A stretch of 64,000 nucleotides of DNA from Clytia hemisphaerica (GCA_902728285.1 CACVBU010000049.1:27970-91969); one strand, 5' to 3'. Shown: positions 11,359-23,745, numbered from the stretch's first letter. Notes: generated by a model from the letters alone, not told the origin. Numbers and translations: made by a program.

Positions 11359-13101
11359 CTACAAAAAAGAAAATAATATGTCTATCAATGAACATTGGTT
11401 GATGGGTTCCTGTGCTAATAGGTCCAGCAGCGGCGGATCTGAGGGGGTTCAAATGGTTCAGCTGAACCATCCCAACCCTTTTAGTAAATAAAAAATACAA
11501 AGAAATGGAATCAAGTAAAATCTAGTTTTCTGATCGAAGCTGATTTTTCTTCTCGTTCATCTCGATATTATTTTACCAGGGGTTGTATGCGGCGTGGATT
11601 TTCGTGATGCGTGCGACAAACTTAGCCTTTTTCAGCGAAAAAACATCTTTAGATTATGTGTGTACGGCGTGGTAATAATCAGGCAATTACTAATCTTTTT
11701 GAGGACATTTTTGGTTCAATTTAATCAGTAAATTTGAGAGAATTACACAACAATATCAATCAATGTATGATTCTCACAAAGACTCTGTGTGATGGAATTT
11801 TCATCTGCTTTTGGTTTGATTTGGTGAAGAGTGACAAAAGAAAAAGAAATGACGACTTTCATTCTGAGAGGAAACATTTTTGTTTTGGTTTATCTTTAGA
11901 GGAGAAGCATTTATACCAACAAAAACAAAACTTAAATCAATTTTTCTTGATAAATGAAGTTTGGAATTTTTTATGGGAAAGGACAATTGTGAATATTTGG
12001 TGGAAGTTTATCGTGTCTTGAATAATAAGATTTATGTTCGGCTCTTCTCCCATCATCGGGCATCGGGAATATCACGGGGAAAAATCTGCCTAGCTATATA
12101 TGGATCACGAGATTGGGTTTTTTGGGAAAATCACCCCAAAATTAGTTAATAATGACCCTCCAAAAGGGAAAAATCAAAACAAAACAGCCGAAAAGAACTT
12201 GGGAGTCAAAGGGAAAAACACAACAAAAATATTTTCAGATTAACTTTTACTTTTGGAGTTCTTCCATAAAAGACACTAAAATCAAATCTGATGAATTAAG
12301 AAATTATAAAACTACTTGAAACCACCCCAATATTTTCAGCTTTTGGTATAAAATTCGCTTATACTGTACAAAAAAACTTGAGATTCTTGAATGTTTGCCA
12401 ATAAGATTTCTCATAACATAGCAAGGGAAGTGAAATGTCTTGTATTAAACCAAATGACGAGTGATTTTTATAAAAGTTCTCTCCTAATTCTCGTTCTCGA
12501 CAAGGTACGTCCTTGAATTTTCAACTCAACAATCATTACATCTTCCTTCTAAAATTCGAAACATTTTAAAAAGCTTGACGATAATCAAGAAAGTATCTAA
12601 ATTGATTTGCTCTTGAAAAAATGTTGTTCTTTAACCATTATTACAAGCATACATTTCTATCATGGAACTCCTTTCCTCTGCTATTCTTTTGAGATTCTTT
12701 TCCATGCATCAAAACAAAAAGATAGAAAAAGACTGAATGTTATCAATCTGATCAATCCAATGATGAAGGGTTTCTTCTCTATCGAAACAATACTGTACAC
12801 CATCTGCATTTTGAATTATCAATCTAGAAACATTCAAATACATCTCTGAAAAATCTGCAACTCTTCAAAACAAAACTTCTGGATCGAAAATGATCAAAAA
12901 TGCTTCTCTGTTTTGTTTTTGTGTGAATATTTTTCGGCGGTAACATATCGAATTTTATTGTTCGAATCTAACGTTCGAATTAGATTTTCGGATAAAAACA
13001 TTCGAAACTACACAGAAGAAAGAAGCAAGGCGGAAGTAAGTTTTAAAACAAAAACAAAAAGAAATTTATATCAGGACAATTCTTTTGAGTCGACAATAAA
13101 T
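11359..13101. other. Noncoding; isolated hAT-like terminus
   Basis: No gene supported. CAGCGGCGGATCTGAGG at about 11428 resembles a hAT-type terminal repeat and is followed by an exact 18-bp palindrome at 11453-11470, but no matching opposite end was found. ORFs at 11734-12149 and 12607-13104 are short, in AT-rich sequence, and carry no recognisable features. Confidence 0.4.
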
Positions 13102-13173
13102 TAGTTATCACATGACTTCTCGTGCAATACTCGATATTTTACTCGTATTACACTCGATGTCATGCGATAACTA
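13102..13173. repeat. 72-bp foldback
   Basis: TAGTTATC..CATGAC at the left edge pairs with the reverse complement GTCATG..GATAACTA at the right edge, with imperfect pairing continuing inward (GTGCAATAC / GTGTAATAC). It may be a minimal MITE. Confidence 0.6.
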
Positions 13174-13976
13174 GTACTTAGATCAGTGCTCATGGTGTAC
13201 TCCACCTTTTGGTAATCTTTTATTTTTCCATCTTAAGAATATTGTATTTCCTTGTATGTACTATATAAATAATCTCCTTTATTTTTTAACTTGATCACTG
13301 TTTTCAAAATATTATCCATTTCTGGTTTTATAATATAAACATACTCAACATGAAAAGTTTTTGCTTGATTGTCAGCCAATTAATTCGCTACAAAGAATTC
13401 CCATAAAAAAATGGTTATAAGAATAAATTATCAAACTTTTTTACTATGTTTTAAATATTCACGAAATGAAACTGAAGTGTGCAAAGTATTTAATATTTCA
13501 AATTGTCTTATTTTTTCTTCAAACTTTTCTTCAAAACCATTTATTTGCTCTTTTATCCATGGCTTTCTTAAAAACATTTTCTGCAAGAACCATGAATATA
13601 TAAAAGAATATATACAAACAAGCAGTTTTGAGCATGTCTGGGTGTCTGTTTTATCAAAATAAAAGCTCAAACCAAAGAAATATAAAAAATATAATACTCT
13701 TATTGCGAAGCGAATTTATGAGCGAAGCAGTTTTGCTATATTGTGCACGTACCTTTAACTTCTATCCCAAGCGAAAATTTGCCATAAAATTTGCTATATA
13801 AATCACATCTTCAAACCGATGATTTTATCAAAATGACCTTGAATGGTTTGGCTTGAAGCCACGCAAACTTTCTCGGTCTGGTAGCTAGGACTGCGAAAAA
13901 TGCCGTTTTAAAATGGTGTACCCTAACAGTGAACAGCAACAAAATTACCGGAAGCCGAAGTCTGTGTACTTAGAAT
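13174..13976. other. Noncoding; dispersed repeat at 13700-13760
   Basis: No gene. GCGAAGCGAATTTATGAGCG and the following TTTTGCTAT..GTACCTTTAA recur as the reverse complement at about 44838-44900, indicating a dispersed repeat family. Confidence 0.5.
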
Positions 13977-14182
13977 CTGGGCCCGGTTGTTCAAAAGTGG
14001 ATTAGCGGCCGATTAGCTTAAGTCCGGATTAAATAGCGATTAGCGCCGATTAACGAAAATTTGTCTGTTGTTCAAAAAATATCACGATTAAAAAAGAGAT
14101 TAACTTAGACTTAAACACCCCAAAACTTAATCCTGCTCGGGAGGTGGATTAAGGAAAGATTAAGCTTAAAACAAAGTGAGAA

Positions 14183-14802
14183 ATGGCCGCCATGAACATG
14201 ATTTTATATGGAAATTTGCAAAGAAGACGTCCAAGAACATACAGACTGAAAGATTTTATGCATAACAACACTTTTTCAGATGAGGACATTCGGATGCGCT
14301 TTCGCTTTTCACGACAAGGCATTGTGTTTTTAACCAATCTTCTCAGACAAGATCTGCAAAGACCTACACAAAGAAACCACATCGTGTTTCTGCAGTCAAA
14401 AATCATTTGGATAATAACAACAACTCGATAGACGATGGCTTGGTTATTGGAGACTCTGGATATGCTTTATCACGCTACCTTTTGACCCCCTATGATAACC
14501 CTGTAACACCACGAGAAAGACGATTCAGCCGATGCCAAAAGAGAGCTAGAAGTTCAGTCGAAAGAAGCTTTGGTTTGTTAAAAGCACGATTTCCTGCGTT
14601 ACGATTTGGTTTGAGAGTCGACCCTATAAAAGCATGTCAAATAATTGGTACATGCTTTATCCTTCATAACATTGCTATTATGTTAAATGAAGACCCATTT
14701 GACGATGAAGAAGACCCAGACGACTTTGAGGCAGAACCTTATGATGGAGACGATCAAAATCGTGGTGCAATACGCGATCATATTGCAAATACATTCTTTT
14801 AA
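14183..14802 (+). pseudogene. Harbinger transposase (HARBI1/DDE_4-like), internally deleted
   Basis: The N-terminal part (14183 to about 14398) encodes an N-terminal HARBI1-like segment (DEDIRMRFRFSRQGIVFLTN). The C-terminal part in another frame (about 14407-14802) encodes the second half of the DDE nuclease: GDSGY (second catalytic Asp), the VERSFGLLKARFPAL block (catalytic Glu) and an acidic tail. The part that should carry the helix-turn-helix and the first Asp (DGTHI-type motif) is absent and the reading frame changes at the junction near 14400. Therefore this is an internally deleted, inactive transposase. An intact protein of this family cuts and pastes the element together with its Myb-like partner. 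Confidence 0.9.
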
Positions 14803-15293
14803 AAAACATGTTCAAATACATAAAATCTTTATCAAAAATATTATCAATTTACATTTTACAAACGACACAACACACCGACCACACACTTTTCAAACTTTCT
14901 AATATTATTTGTTTACAAATCTCTGAATTTTCGAATGTTTTCGTTCGTTCGATCTTGTTAAACCTGTTTAGCGAACCCGTCGAACAGGTCGCACTTGTCA
15001 ATCTCTAATCAAAACATTTTTTCAGAACAAAAGAATTTTTTTCAAAACAAAAGATTTTTTTTTCAAAACAAAAGAAGGCGAAAATTATCAAAAGAAAAAA
15101 TCGTTTTCAAGACAAAAGAATTCTCTCAAAACAAAAGAAAGATTTTTTTTTAAACAAAAGGAACTAACCTATGTCATAACAGTGTCGACAAAAATTATTT
15201 GTCAACAAAAGGGAGACAGTCAAAAACAAATGAGTGTGGTAAATGGTGTGCTGTGGAAAATAAGTTAACTGTATATTATACCAAGTTTTTTAT

Positions 15294-16287
15294 TTATTGT
15301 TCGTTATTGTTGATATTTTCTTCGGTAGGGTCCACATAAACAAAGTTTGTTTTCATTAAGGTCAATTCTAAAGCTGCCTTTTCTTTCTGGAGATCGAGCA
15401 ACTCAGCATGCCTTCGTTCATTTTTTATCTTCAATAACACTTCTTTGTTTTTCAAACGCTGAAATTTTAGTTTTGCTTTTTGAATGTTCAGCTCTTTGAT
15501 TAGACATTGTCTTTGAATAGTTAAGGTGCTTGTTTTATTTTTCTTTGAGGGTTTCTTTGACTGTAAGATGTTTTTCTTCTTGTTTATTGTTGAAGGATTC
15601 CGGCTGGTTTTAGAGGGTGGACTGAACAACATCACATCATTCTCGATGAGTTTATTTTGGCTGCTAGGTCCGGGTTGATCCAATGAAATCGAGTTGCTCT
15701 GGATATCTAAAAAGACAAGGGTGGATTAAAATATTATTTATTTTATTGGTATTTTTTTTCTTTTGTTATGTTCAAGAACAAAGAAAAACTTATTACATGC
15801 ATTGTTCTTCCCTGACTGAGTGAAATTAATATCATAAAGAGAATTATTTGTACGAATGGAATAATCGAAACAAAGAGTTTTCTTTACCTGTATCATCAAT
15901 GAATGATGAGGAGAAAAAACCATCTAGGCCTTCAAAGGAAGGGCGTCCTTCGAAAAGTGAAATTACTTTATGCTGAGCTTCAGTTGGGGGTTTTGTTGGT
16001 GGGCCACCACCAGTTCCATTGACGTATCTTTTATACTCGTTGTGAGTGATTTTTGCATCGGATTTTAGATTTTTCCATTTTGTTTCGATGTCTTTTGTGC
16101 TTCTATTTGCAACACCGAGGGCATTAACTTTCAAAGTTATGTTCTCCCATAGAGCTTGTTTAGCAGCGTTTGTTATTGAAGGGGAGAACTTTCCTTCAAT
16201 CGTGCTCTGACTAGCCTCGTATTCCTCCAAGATGATCCTGATCTCATCAGCAGTGAAGTTAGTTTTTCTTGGTCTTTTTCCTGACAT
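15294..16287 (-). CDS. Harbinger Myb/SANT-like DNA-binding protein, two exons
   Basis: Exon 1 is 15888-16287 (start MSGKRPRKTNF at 16287; donor ACAG|GTAAAG) and exon 2 is 15294-15706 (acceptor TTTTTAG). They join in phase 1 and read to a stop at 15294 without disruption. The first ~90 residues form a Myb/SANT-like trihelix domain (spaced Trp at ALWENIT and KWKNLK). The second exon encodes a long charged coiled-coil ending in EENINNNEQ. In PIF/Harbinger elements this protein binds subterminal sequences and takes the transposase into the nucleus. It is convergent with the transposase. A longer open frame upstream of 16287 lacks typical domain sequence, so I chose MSGKRPRK. Confidence 0.85.
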
Positions 16288-16561
16288 TTTGTATAGATTG
16301 TTCGATTGTTCTTGAATGAGTTTTTTAAAGTTTTTTTTATTTCTCCTTTTGTTTGTTTTGGTTTCGCAGGGAACGTTCGAAAATTGAAAAATGACGTCAC
16401 GGAACATTCGAAAAGGGTTTTCCCAGAGTTTTCCCGCGCGATTACTTAATCTGACGTTCGAACAACGGAAGTTAATCCCCGCGATTAACTAATCGAAATT
16501 TAATCGCGATTAGCGTTAATCGGGATTTAATCTAATCGATTTTTTGAACAACCGGGCCCTG

Positions 16562-17664
16562 AAGTTGATCAAATTGCCGTGCGGGGGCGGCACGCATCTA
16601 TCTAAGCAATCTAAGCAGTGGTTCTTCGGTTTTAAAGTATATTTTGCTGTTAAATGGAAAAAAATTAGTTTGAATGTTGACAGAAAGGATCTTCATCATC
16701 CCTTAACTTTTAACCGAAGGTATCAAGTATCAAATAAGGTCAATTAATGAGAGAGGTTTTTGCAAGTAGTGGGCGGGCGGGCGGAAGGAGTGCTCTTTTA
16801 GTGAACGAAACTTACCATGCAAAACCAAGTGGATATTCTATGATAAAGAAGTACGGAGGTAATCAAATTTGTCGAATTTGTCAAGAAATAAATCAAAACT
16901 GCCCATGAACCAACAAGCCATCTTTGTACATTTTTGTTTTTGTTTTATTTTTATCATCGAATAAAAAATGTTCGATCGTTCGACGAATATCGTTCGATTT
17001 TATTTAAGGCACCATTTACACTAGAATAACTAGAAGGAAAAAAAGAGCAATGCGCGGCGGGCGGCGGCGGATGTTGTGCCGCCTTGGATTATGTGGTGTG
17101 TTTGGGGCATTAAGGCTTTTACAACCCTGTCTCTATAGCGGCTTTATTAGAGGGATTTTTAGAATGTCTCTTATTTTGCTAGCAACTTGCGAATTGAGGT
17201 AGAGTCTGGATCGCTTCGCAACCCTTATACAATACGGCTAGTATTTCTTTGCTCAAACTACTTTTTCGTTTTATGAACGTTTTGTGTGATAAGATTGAAA
17301 AGAAGAAACTAGAAATTGGAAAGGGGATAGCTTGCAAATCACTACAACAGCTACTATTGTGTGCATAACCTCTCTCTGTTTGCGTTCCGACTCAAAGGTT
17401 ATTTTGCTTTCCCTCATCCAGCTGTAAAAGCAAAACAGATAGAAAAGTTAATTGTTAAATTGAGAAAATATTTCCAGAATTTTTCAATTTAACAATTTGA
17501 AACATTTATGCACCCGTGGGGTAATCGGCTCTATGTTCTAAACATGACTTTAAACAGGGATACTGAAATAATGTGTATATGCAGAACTGAAAGATTATGA
17601 TTTCTATTCTGGTTGTTTAATGTTACTAATATATGCTAATAAACTGAGAATTTCAGTAACCTTG
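16562..17664. other. Noncoding; GC-box-rich patches
   Basis: No gene supported. GGGCGGGCGGGCGG at about 16771-16785 and GCGGCGGGCGGCGGCGG at about 17054-17070 stand out against the AT-rich background and could be promoter-like GC boxes; no associated transcript start is evident. Confidence 0.4.
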
Positions 17665-18757
17665 CTAATTAAATTTCCTCAGTGTTGCCCATGTTTTGGA
17701 ATCAAAAACTCTGTTACCAATGATCTCTTTTTGTTCAAATAACGTTAAAAAATTGACAAAATGTGTTGTCTGATTTGTGCTGTCTCCATTGCTGACAAGA
17801 CTCAGTAAAGTTTTAATTGCTGCATTTCTAAACTGGATTGCACGATGACAAACATTCTTCTTGATTGCTACCGGGGTTGATACAAGAACAAGAGGCTTAA
17901 AAAGAAAATGATCTATAGTAAACAACAATTCACATTGAATAATTTTTTCTACTTTCTCTTAATAAGCTTGAAATTTTTTCCCCATTTATGTCATGACGAA
18001 AATTTTGCAATTGATAGAATTTAAAATATCAAACACATTCTGCTTTTAGCTTGCTTACCCTTGACCCACCAGTGTTAACGATATTGACTTGTCACATGAT
18101 TGGGATAGCTTGGTTTTAATTATGTGTACTGCAGCTTCTTCATAATCTCGTGGAACCTTATCACCGGTAGTTAACGAGAATATATCCTTCAGTTTGATTT
18201 CAGTAGTTGATGTGGCTGGTTTTAATCTGTTTATGATATCAATTGTTTGTTGAGAAAATATGACACCTGATGGGGAGACCAATGAAGCATATGGTCATCT
18301 TGAAGAAAGGAAGTCAATGGAATATCGTTGTAGTCTGTTTCTTTCAGAGAATCTGGAATCTGCTGGATCAAAGCAAGACTGTTGTTACGTGTCCATATCG
18401 TGGGAACTGGCGATTTTGATGGCCGGCCAACCTGCTTTTTGGTCTTTTTTGGGCGACCTGGACTGTTTCGTGAAGTATCAGCTCTTGAGCAAACCTAACA
18501 ACCATCATCAGAGTGCAAAGGCTAATTATGAGTTGATGTTTTACCGTAGAACCCCGCTTTATGATGGCATTCAGCTGGGCACAGCACTTGAGACATATAT
18601 ATTTTGGATGTTTACGATCTTCGTCTTTTCTAGTTTTTAGGTAGAAACATTGCAAAATATCTTCGGATTTGCTGTCCACCAAAACTCCATCATTAAGAAT
18701 ATTTTCTCAACAAATTCTACTCAATTTTTGTAAATTTTCTTGATGAGGATCCGCCAT
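17665..18757 (-). pseudogene. Broken gene with CxxC and GRPKK motifs (unidentified)
   Basis: Reading minus from the start codon at 18757 (MADPHQENLQ), a TGA at 18707-18709 interrupts an otherwise sensible frame that continues through [10 protein letters not shown]. Near 18440 the plausible coding shifts frame and gives [19 protein letters not shown], two AT-hook-like GRP motifs, and then [15 protein letters not shown]. Further blocks are 18055-18280 ([15 protein letters not shown], to GTAAG-type donor) and 17665-17900 (PLVLVSTPVAIKKN, ending TWATLRKFN). It resembles a multicopy invertebrate family with an N-terminal zinc-binding Cys cluster and AT-hooks. At least one nonsense mutation and one or two frameshifts indicate a pseudogene. 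No function can be assigned. Confidence 0.55.
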
Positions 18758-20758
18758 TTTTCACAGCAAAGCGAAAGTGAAAGTATGGGTTTTGTTTTGG
18801 TTGATAACTTGTCTAAAAAAATGTTAGGAATATAAAATATATATTTTTGAAAAGCCAAAAGGTTGTTCTTTTCATCTCAAAAAAAATTATACAAGAAAAA
18901 ATTTCCTATCTTTTGTTTTTGAGAGTTGAATAGGGTAAATTTTGGGTTGTCAGAGTAGGGGGAGGAATCAAGCTTGTATTTATGTTTACATGATCTCTAG
19001 GATACAAAAAGTAATATAAAAACAAACCTTGGTCGAACTGCTTCAAATAAAACAAAAATAACTCGAGCTAAAGCCAATCCACAGATGTAAACAAAAAAAT
19101 CCAGCTCCCCATCGCTTCTGAGAAGGATGAAAACCACTTTCGTTTTCTCGCGCACGCGCAAACTGAGTTTCGTTTTCAGCGCCCAGGTTAACACCCGTGA
19201 ATGTTCAGAGTCTTAGAAAAACTTTCAATGGGGCTATTGCAAAAAAGACAATCCTTGTGGATTCCGCCCTCTGGTTCTAATAGGGCTAACACAAATCAAC
19301 TCTGCCGTTTATTTCTCGAATCCTAGTTGAAACCCCAGTTAAGTTATTGCATAAAAACAATTTTAAGGGATGAAATATAATTTGTTCCTATGCTATCCAT
19401 CCATAAAAATTCAAATTGATTTAAACACAGGAAAAATTTTCGTTTTCCAAGGTTGGAAATTTTAAGTTTTCTTAGTTGGAAAAAAAGATAAAATCCAATG
19501 GAAAATCCAACCTGGAATGTGGGACACTCTCCAAGGATCGAAATTTTGCATTTTCCATGGCTTGGAATTTTCAAAAATCCAAATTTAACAAGGTTTTCGA
19601 AAATCCAGGTGGAAAAAAGCCAAAATCCAAAAAGTTACAAAAGGTTACAAAAAAGGCACCCTTAACGGCGGCACATACCCGTATCCTTCACTTGCCTAAG
19701 TACCCCCCCCCCCGGGTTGGTCGGGCCAATAGAAAAACAAATTTGATTTGTTCAGTAAAAAAAATTACCATCGGTATCCATCAGGGCACGTGTGTAATTC
19801 CATATGCATCGGATTTTAGCACGTTGGGCAATCTTTCCGAACGGAGATCAACCCTCTTGCTTGCATAAAATGAATTATGGCTGCCTTGTCAGGCCCAAAA
19901 AGCAAAATTCCCCATTGTTGTAAAAACCCTCGTTGTAATCGTCGTGCGGCTGCGGCCATTTTCAAAGAACTTTCCCTATAAACACTCAAACACTGATGTT
20001 GTCACCAATCACGAAGCAGTCTTTCTTGTTATGCGCTCAAAGTGCAAAATATTTTTTCTTAATATAAAGAAAGGTTATTGTCCTTGTGTATCAAAACATC
20101 GAGAGAAAAAAGATGCAATTTTGAAAAATCTTTTCTTCTCTTCACCTTTTGACCTTTTTCATCGACGGAGGAGGGAAAATATATTAATAGTATAATTACG
20201 TGCTTTTTATAAAAACATAAGAACAAAGTTTTATAAAAACATTTTAAGGCTTCGCACCCAGAGATTTCATGATCATTGAAGAAAGTATCTAGGGATTTGT
20301 GGGTTGTAGAGCATGTGATTTATGATAAAGTTACACCTACTCACAAATTGCTAAAAGGAAGAATATTTCAAAACATTTTAAGGCTTAAAACCGAAAAGGT
20401 TAAGAACATTCAAAGGCTTAAAAAAAAAAGTTCTTATAGAAACGTGCATTTTAACAGGGGCGATAACAAAAGAATAAAGGACAACACTACACACCCTATA
20501 TTATTCACAGTTTTCACATGACTTCTAGAATAAAAATATTAAGAACATTTTAAGGCTTTGCAATCTTGAGAACAATTTAATTTCATAGGAAATGAATGAG
20601 ACAAAATACACAGAAAATGCTGAACATAAGAACATTCTAAACCTGAAAGGGTTTTTGGGGCTTTTTGACGTTCGCATAAAAAAACCTCAAAAATAACATG
20701 TGTGAAAATATAAAAGGCATTTTTTTCTTCCGAAAACAGGCAAAAATGATAACATACA
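18758..20758. other. Noncoding; dispersed repeats
   Basis: No gene supported. 19337-19430 matches 6228-6310. 20220-20640 contains at least five copies of a short AAGAACATTTTAAGGCTT-type motif. 19040-19200, upstream of the neighbouring pseudogene, has GC-richer sequence (TCTCGCGCACGCGCAAACTG) that could be its former promoter. Confidence 0.5.
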
Positions 20759-20764
20759 GATATG

Positions 20765-21912
20765 TATGGTGGCCCATAAGTGCCAAATAATTTTTTATTG
20801 AAAGACTCAAAAAAAAAAAATTTATAAATGAAAATAACTTTCCTTTTACAATTTAAATTTACTTTCATTTCAAAATCAATTTAAAAGTAATTTCGTTTTC
20901 AAAATGACTTTAAAAACAACTTAAAATACGACCCAGCAAGGCCATACACAAATGATTTAAATTTTGTTTTAATTCTCATTTACTTTTCGATATCATTTTA
21001 AAAAGCATTTTGTTTTTTTATTTTTAAAATCACTTTTCTCACGTAGCCCATCAGTGCCAAAGACAGCTTTGCCTCCAGACCCCTACAGGCTTAAAAGATT
21101 GAAGTTACTATGGTTACTTATTGGTTTGTTGACAGTCCACGGCCCATCAAGGCCAAAACAACTTAGTGCTTAGACCCCAAACATTTTTACAAATGTGTAG
21201 GAGAGTATAAAATGATATCCTTTACTCCAGTGTTCTATGTTACCATAAATGAGAGATTTTTTCTCCGTCACAGTGCTTTTCCTTTCTATCGTTCTTTGTT
21301 TGGCTGGTGGGTTGTATTGTCTTGAAAAATTTACTTCTTTTTGCAGACATAATTATTCATCAAACAATATAGGCAACATGAAGAGCCTTTGTTTTGATGT
21401 GTAAATAAAGAGTCGAATTTCTTCTTAGTATGCAGCATGCGAGCATGAAAGGAAAAATGTTGAGAGAGGAAATAGGAAGGAAGTTTTATTTACTTTCAAC
21501 CCCTTTCATGTTGCCGCCATATGCTTTAATATTTGTGGCTCCGAGGAAACCCCAATGTGACCCCCCCTAAAACAAACAACTGGTTCGTTCTATTATCAAA
21601 AGAAACTTTATCTGTTGAAATTTACTCATTTATATGAATGGCCTCGATGGGCTGTCAGATCAATTCATTTTATAAAGTTTAAAATTGATTTTAAAATGAC
21701 ATGGCCTCCATGGGCTTAGTTGGAAAATGTTTTTGAAAACTAACCCGTTTTAAATTTGAAACGAAAATAGAAAGTAAATCAATTTTGAAATCAAAGTTTA
21801 GTTCAAAATTAAAATTAAAAGCTATTGCAAAAATGAATGTGAAAAGTAAATTATTTTGAATTTTTTTTATAGAAATGTCAAAATAATTTAATTTGGGCCA
21901 TGGGCCACCATA
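20765..21912. mobile_element. Non-autonomous inverted-repeat element, 6-bp target duplication
   Basis: The left end TATGGTGGCCCAT is inverted at the right end ATGGGCCACCATA, with flanking GATATG at 20759-20764 and 21913-21918. The interior is a long imperfect inverted repeat of AT-rich sequence with GGCCCATCAAGGCC / GGCCTCGATGGGCTG motifs repeated in both orientations. No ORF of note. Superfamily unassigned: a 6-bp duplication is uncommon, and if the outer TA is read as the target the element would be a TA-type MITE instead. Confidence 0.7.
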
Positions 21913-21994
21913 GATATGAATGGCTCTTTTTTAAATATAAAGATTACGTTCGTAATTTGTTTGTTTTTCGTATTAAAAAAAAAAGAATTACATT

Positions 21995-22760
21995 GGGCAG
22001 GTCTAAAACGCCTAATACTTACTACCTAATACTTAATATTTACTAAAATAGCATGCCAAATATGACCAAATCTGAAATTTTGGTGTAACAAAAATTTCAA
22101 GTTTTTGTCTTATAGCGTTTTGAAGACATGAAAATATTTTCTCTTTTTTTTTCTCTTCACTTCATTTTCCCGCGCTTTTTCTATAAAGTTTACAGACTAC
22201 ACACATCTTGTCGAGACACGCTTTTTCGTAGGAGAAAAATATTTTGCTTGCTCATTCATATTTATTTTAATTATAAGAATCAGTTGAGATGATAAAGCCC
22301 TACAAACCAATCTCAAGAAGTAGTACTTGATATGATGCAGATAAATACAAAAGGATACAATTAAATGACCGCAAATAACGTTTTAGCCATTTGGATCTTT
22401 ATAAAGGAGACAGGGTTGTATAAAAAATTACTGTTTTAGATATTTGCACATGTGTTCTTATAATTAAATCAAAGTAATAATAGAGGGAGCAGTAAAAGGA
22501 AGAAAAACTAGATAAAAATAATAACCTTTTGCTTTGTACTTATACGAGGCGAAGAAAATATTTACTTTAATATTCAAATATTCTTTTAGATAACGCATTC
22601 CATGAAACCAATCTTCTTAGAATAGAGATTTCGAACAGGCAAAGGAGAGCCAGGTTCTGGAAGATCTGGTCTGTAAAGTATCCAAACGGATTAAGTAGTC
22701 AGTATTAAGTATTCAGTAGTAAGTATTAAGTAGTAGGTATTAGGTGTTTTAGACCTGCCC
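21995..22760. mobile_element. Non-autonomous element with 10-bp target duplication (Mutator-like?)
   Basis: GGGCAGGTCTAAAACGCC begins the left end and the right end is its inverse with one change; both are followed inward by repeats of TAATACTTACTAC. A 10-bp direct repeat, GAATTACATT, flanks the element at 21985-21994 and 22761-22770. Duplications of 9-10 bp and long TIRs are typical of Mutator-like elements. No coding capacity in 766 bp. Confidence 0.8.
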
Positions 22761-23521
22761 GAATTACATTACAATAAGACAGTCAGTCTATTTTTTTCTT
22801 TTTATGCATGAACCATAGTCATTTCACGCTCAGATGTTATGTCATTGAAGGAATTCGCCTTCATAATGTCTCCCCAGCGAAACAATAAACCTTTCACCAA
22901 AATGTACTGGTTGAAGTAGACTGGCACGCCAGTCGGGCTGGAACGGTATCACGCGAGAAAAGTGAACGTAGGAGTTAGGTAAGCGTAGGAAAAAATTTTG
23001 TCGGTGGGAAGGGCTGAAAGCCCGACTGGAGCGAAACCCCAGGAAGGAAAAAACGACTGAGCTGAAGCCCCAACCTTACAACGCCAGATTTCTGCGTTGT
23101 AGAAATGAATGAACTTTGAGAAATGAAAACTTCCGTCAAAGTCGCAGATCGTGTTGTTTTGATTTTTGAGGAGTGAGCGATTGGAAAAAATGGCTGACTT
23201 TAAGTGGAAATTTTTATTTGAAAAGATGTTTTGTCTCTTGTTTCTTATTTGATGAGTCTCCTCTTTGTGTATATGTCGCTTTTCTTCATGGTTCTCTGCA
23301 TGCAAAATTCTTTGGCTCATTTTTGGTTGTTTTTTGTTTGGATTTGAGAGGCAAGAGAAGATGGAAAATCTTGTAACATCGGTTATCAGAAATTGTTGAC
23401 TTGTTATCTTTTCCTATTCATAACTCATTCAGTTTTAGGAATGGAGTATTCAGATTGCAAACACTATGGACTCTGAGTTTTTTTTCATTTCAGCTTTCTT
23501 TTTCCTAGGTTTGCATGTGGT

Positions 23522-23745
23522 AATCAAAGGGATAACCCAGGTACAGTAGCTAACAATTGTTTACTGACATTTACAAACATAAGACTTTTTAATTTTCCAG
23601 GACTCACAAGCTGACAAGTCAAAGGTTCTTTATCAAAAATATATGAGCCCGGTATATGAGACTACTACAAGACACTGACACAATGTCGTACGTATTGGAA
23701 GTGCTACAAACTTTTGTGAATATCTACCTGGTTATCCCTTTGATT
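23522..23745. mobile_element. Small inverted-repeat element (MITE)
   Basis: AATCAAAGGGATAACCCAGG at the left edge is inverted at the right edge (TACCTGGTTATCCCTTTGATT) with one base difference. About 224 bp, noncoding. No convincing target duplication at the edges. Confidence 0.65.

Larger units (their letters stand above)
13980..16558. mobile_element. PIF/Harbinger DNA transposon, complete ends, CTG target duplication
   Basis: The element starts GGCCCGGTTGTTCAAAA and ends with its reverse complement. It is bounded by a 3-bp duplication, CTG at 13977-13979 and 16559-16561, which fits the 3-bp rule of PIF/Harbinger. It carries the two genes expected of the superfamily, transposase and Myb/SANT-like protein, arranged convergently. 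Subterminal regions are rich in GATTAGCG/CGATTAACG-type motifs on both sides, likely protein-binding sites. Between the genes (15015-15165) is a run of CAAAACAAAAGAA-like repeats. The transposase is deleted, so the copy is not autonomous, although the Myb-like gene looks intact. Confidence 0.93.

Noticed and set aside
14149-14406. Minus-strand ORF across the Harbinger transposase N-terminus
   Set aside because: Antisense shadow of the recognisable transposase segment.
23000-23320. Minus-strand ORF with AQSFFPSWGFAPVGLSAL
   Set aside because: Low conservation features, surrounded by repeats, no splice or domain support; likely a GC-rich repeat read by chance.
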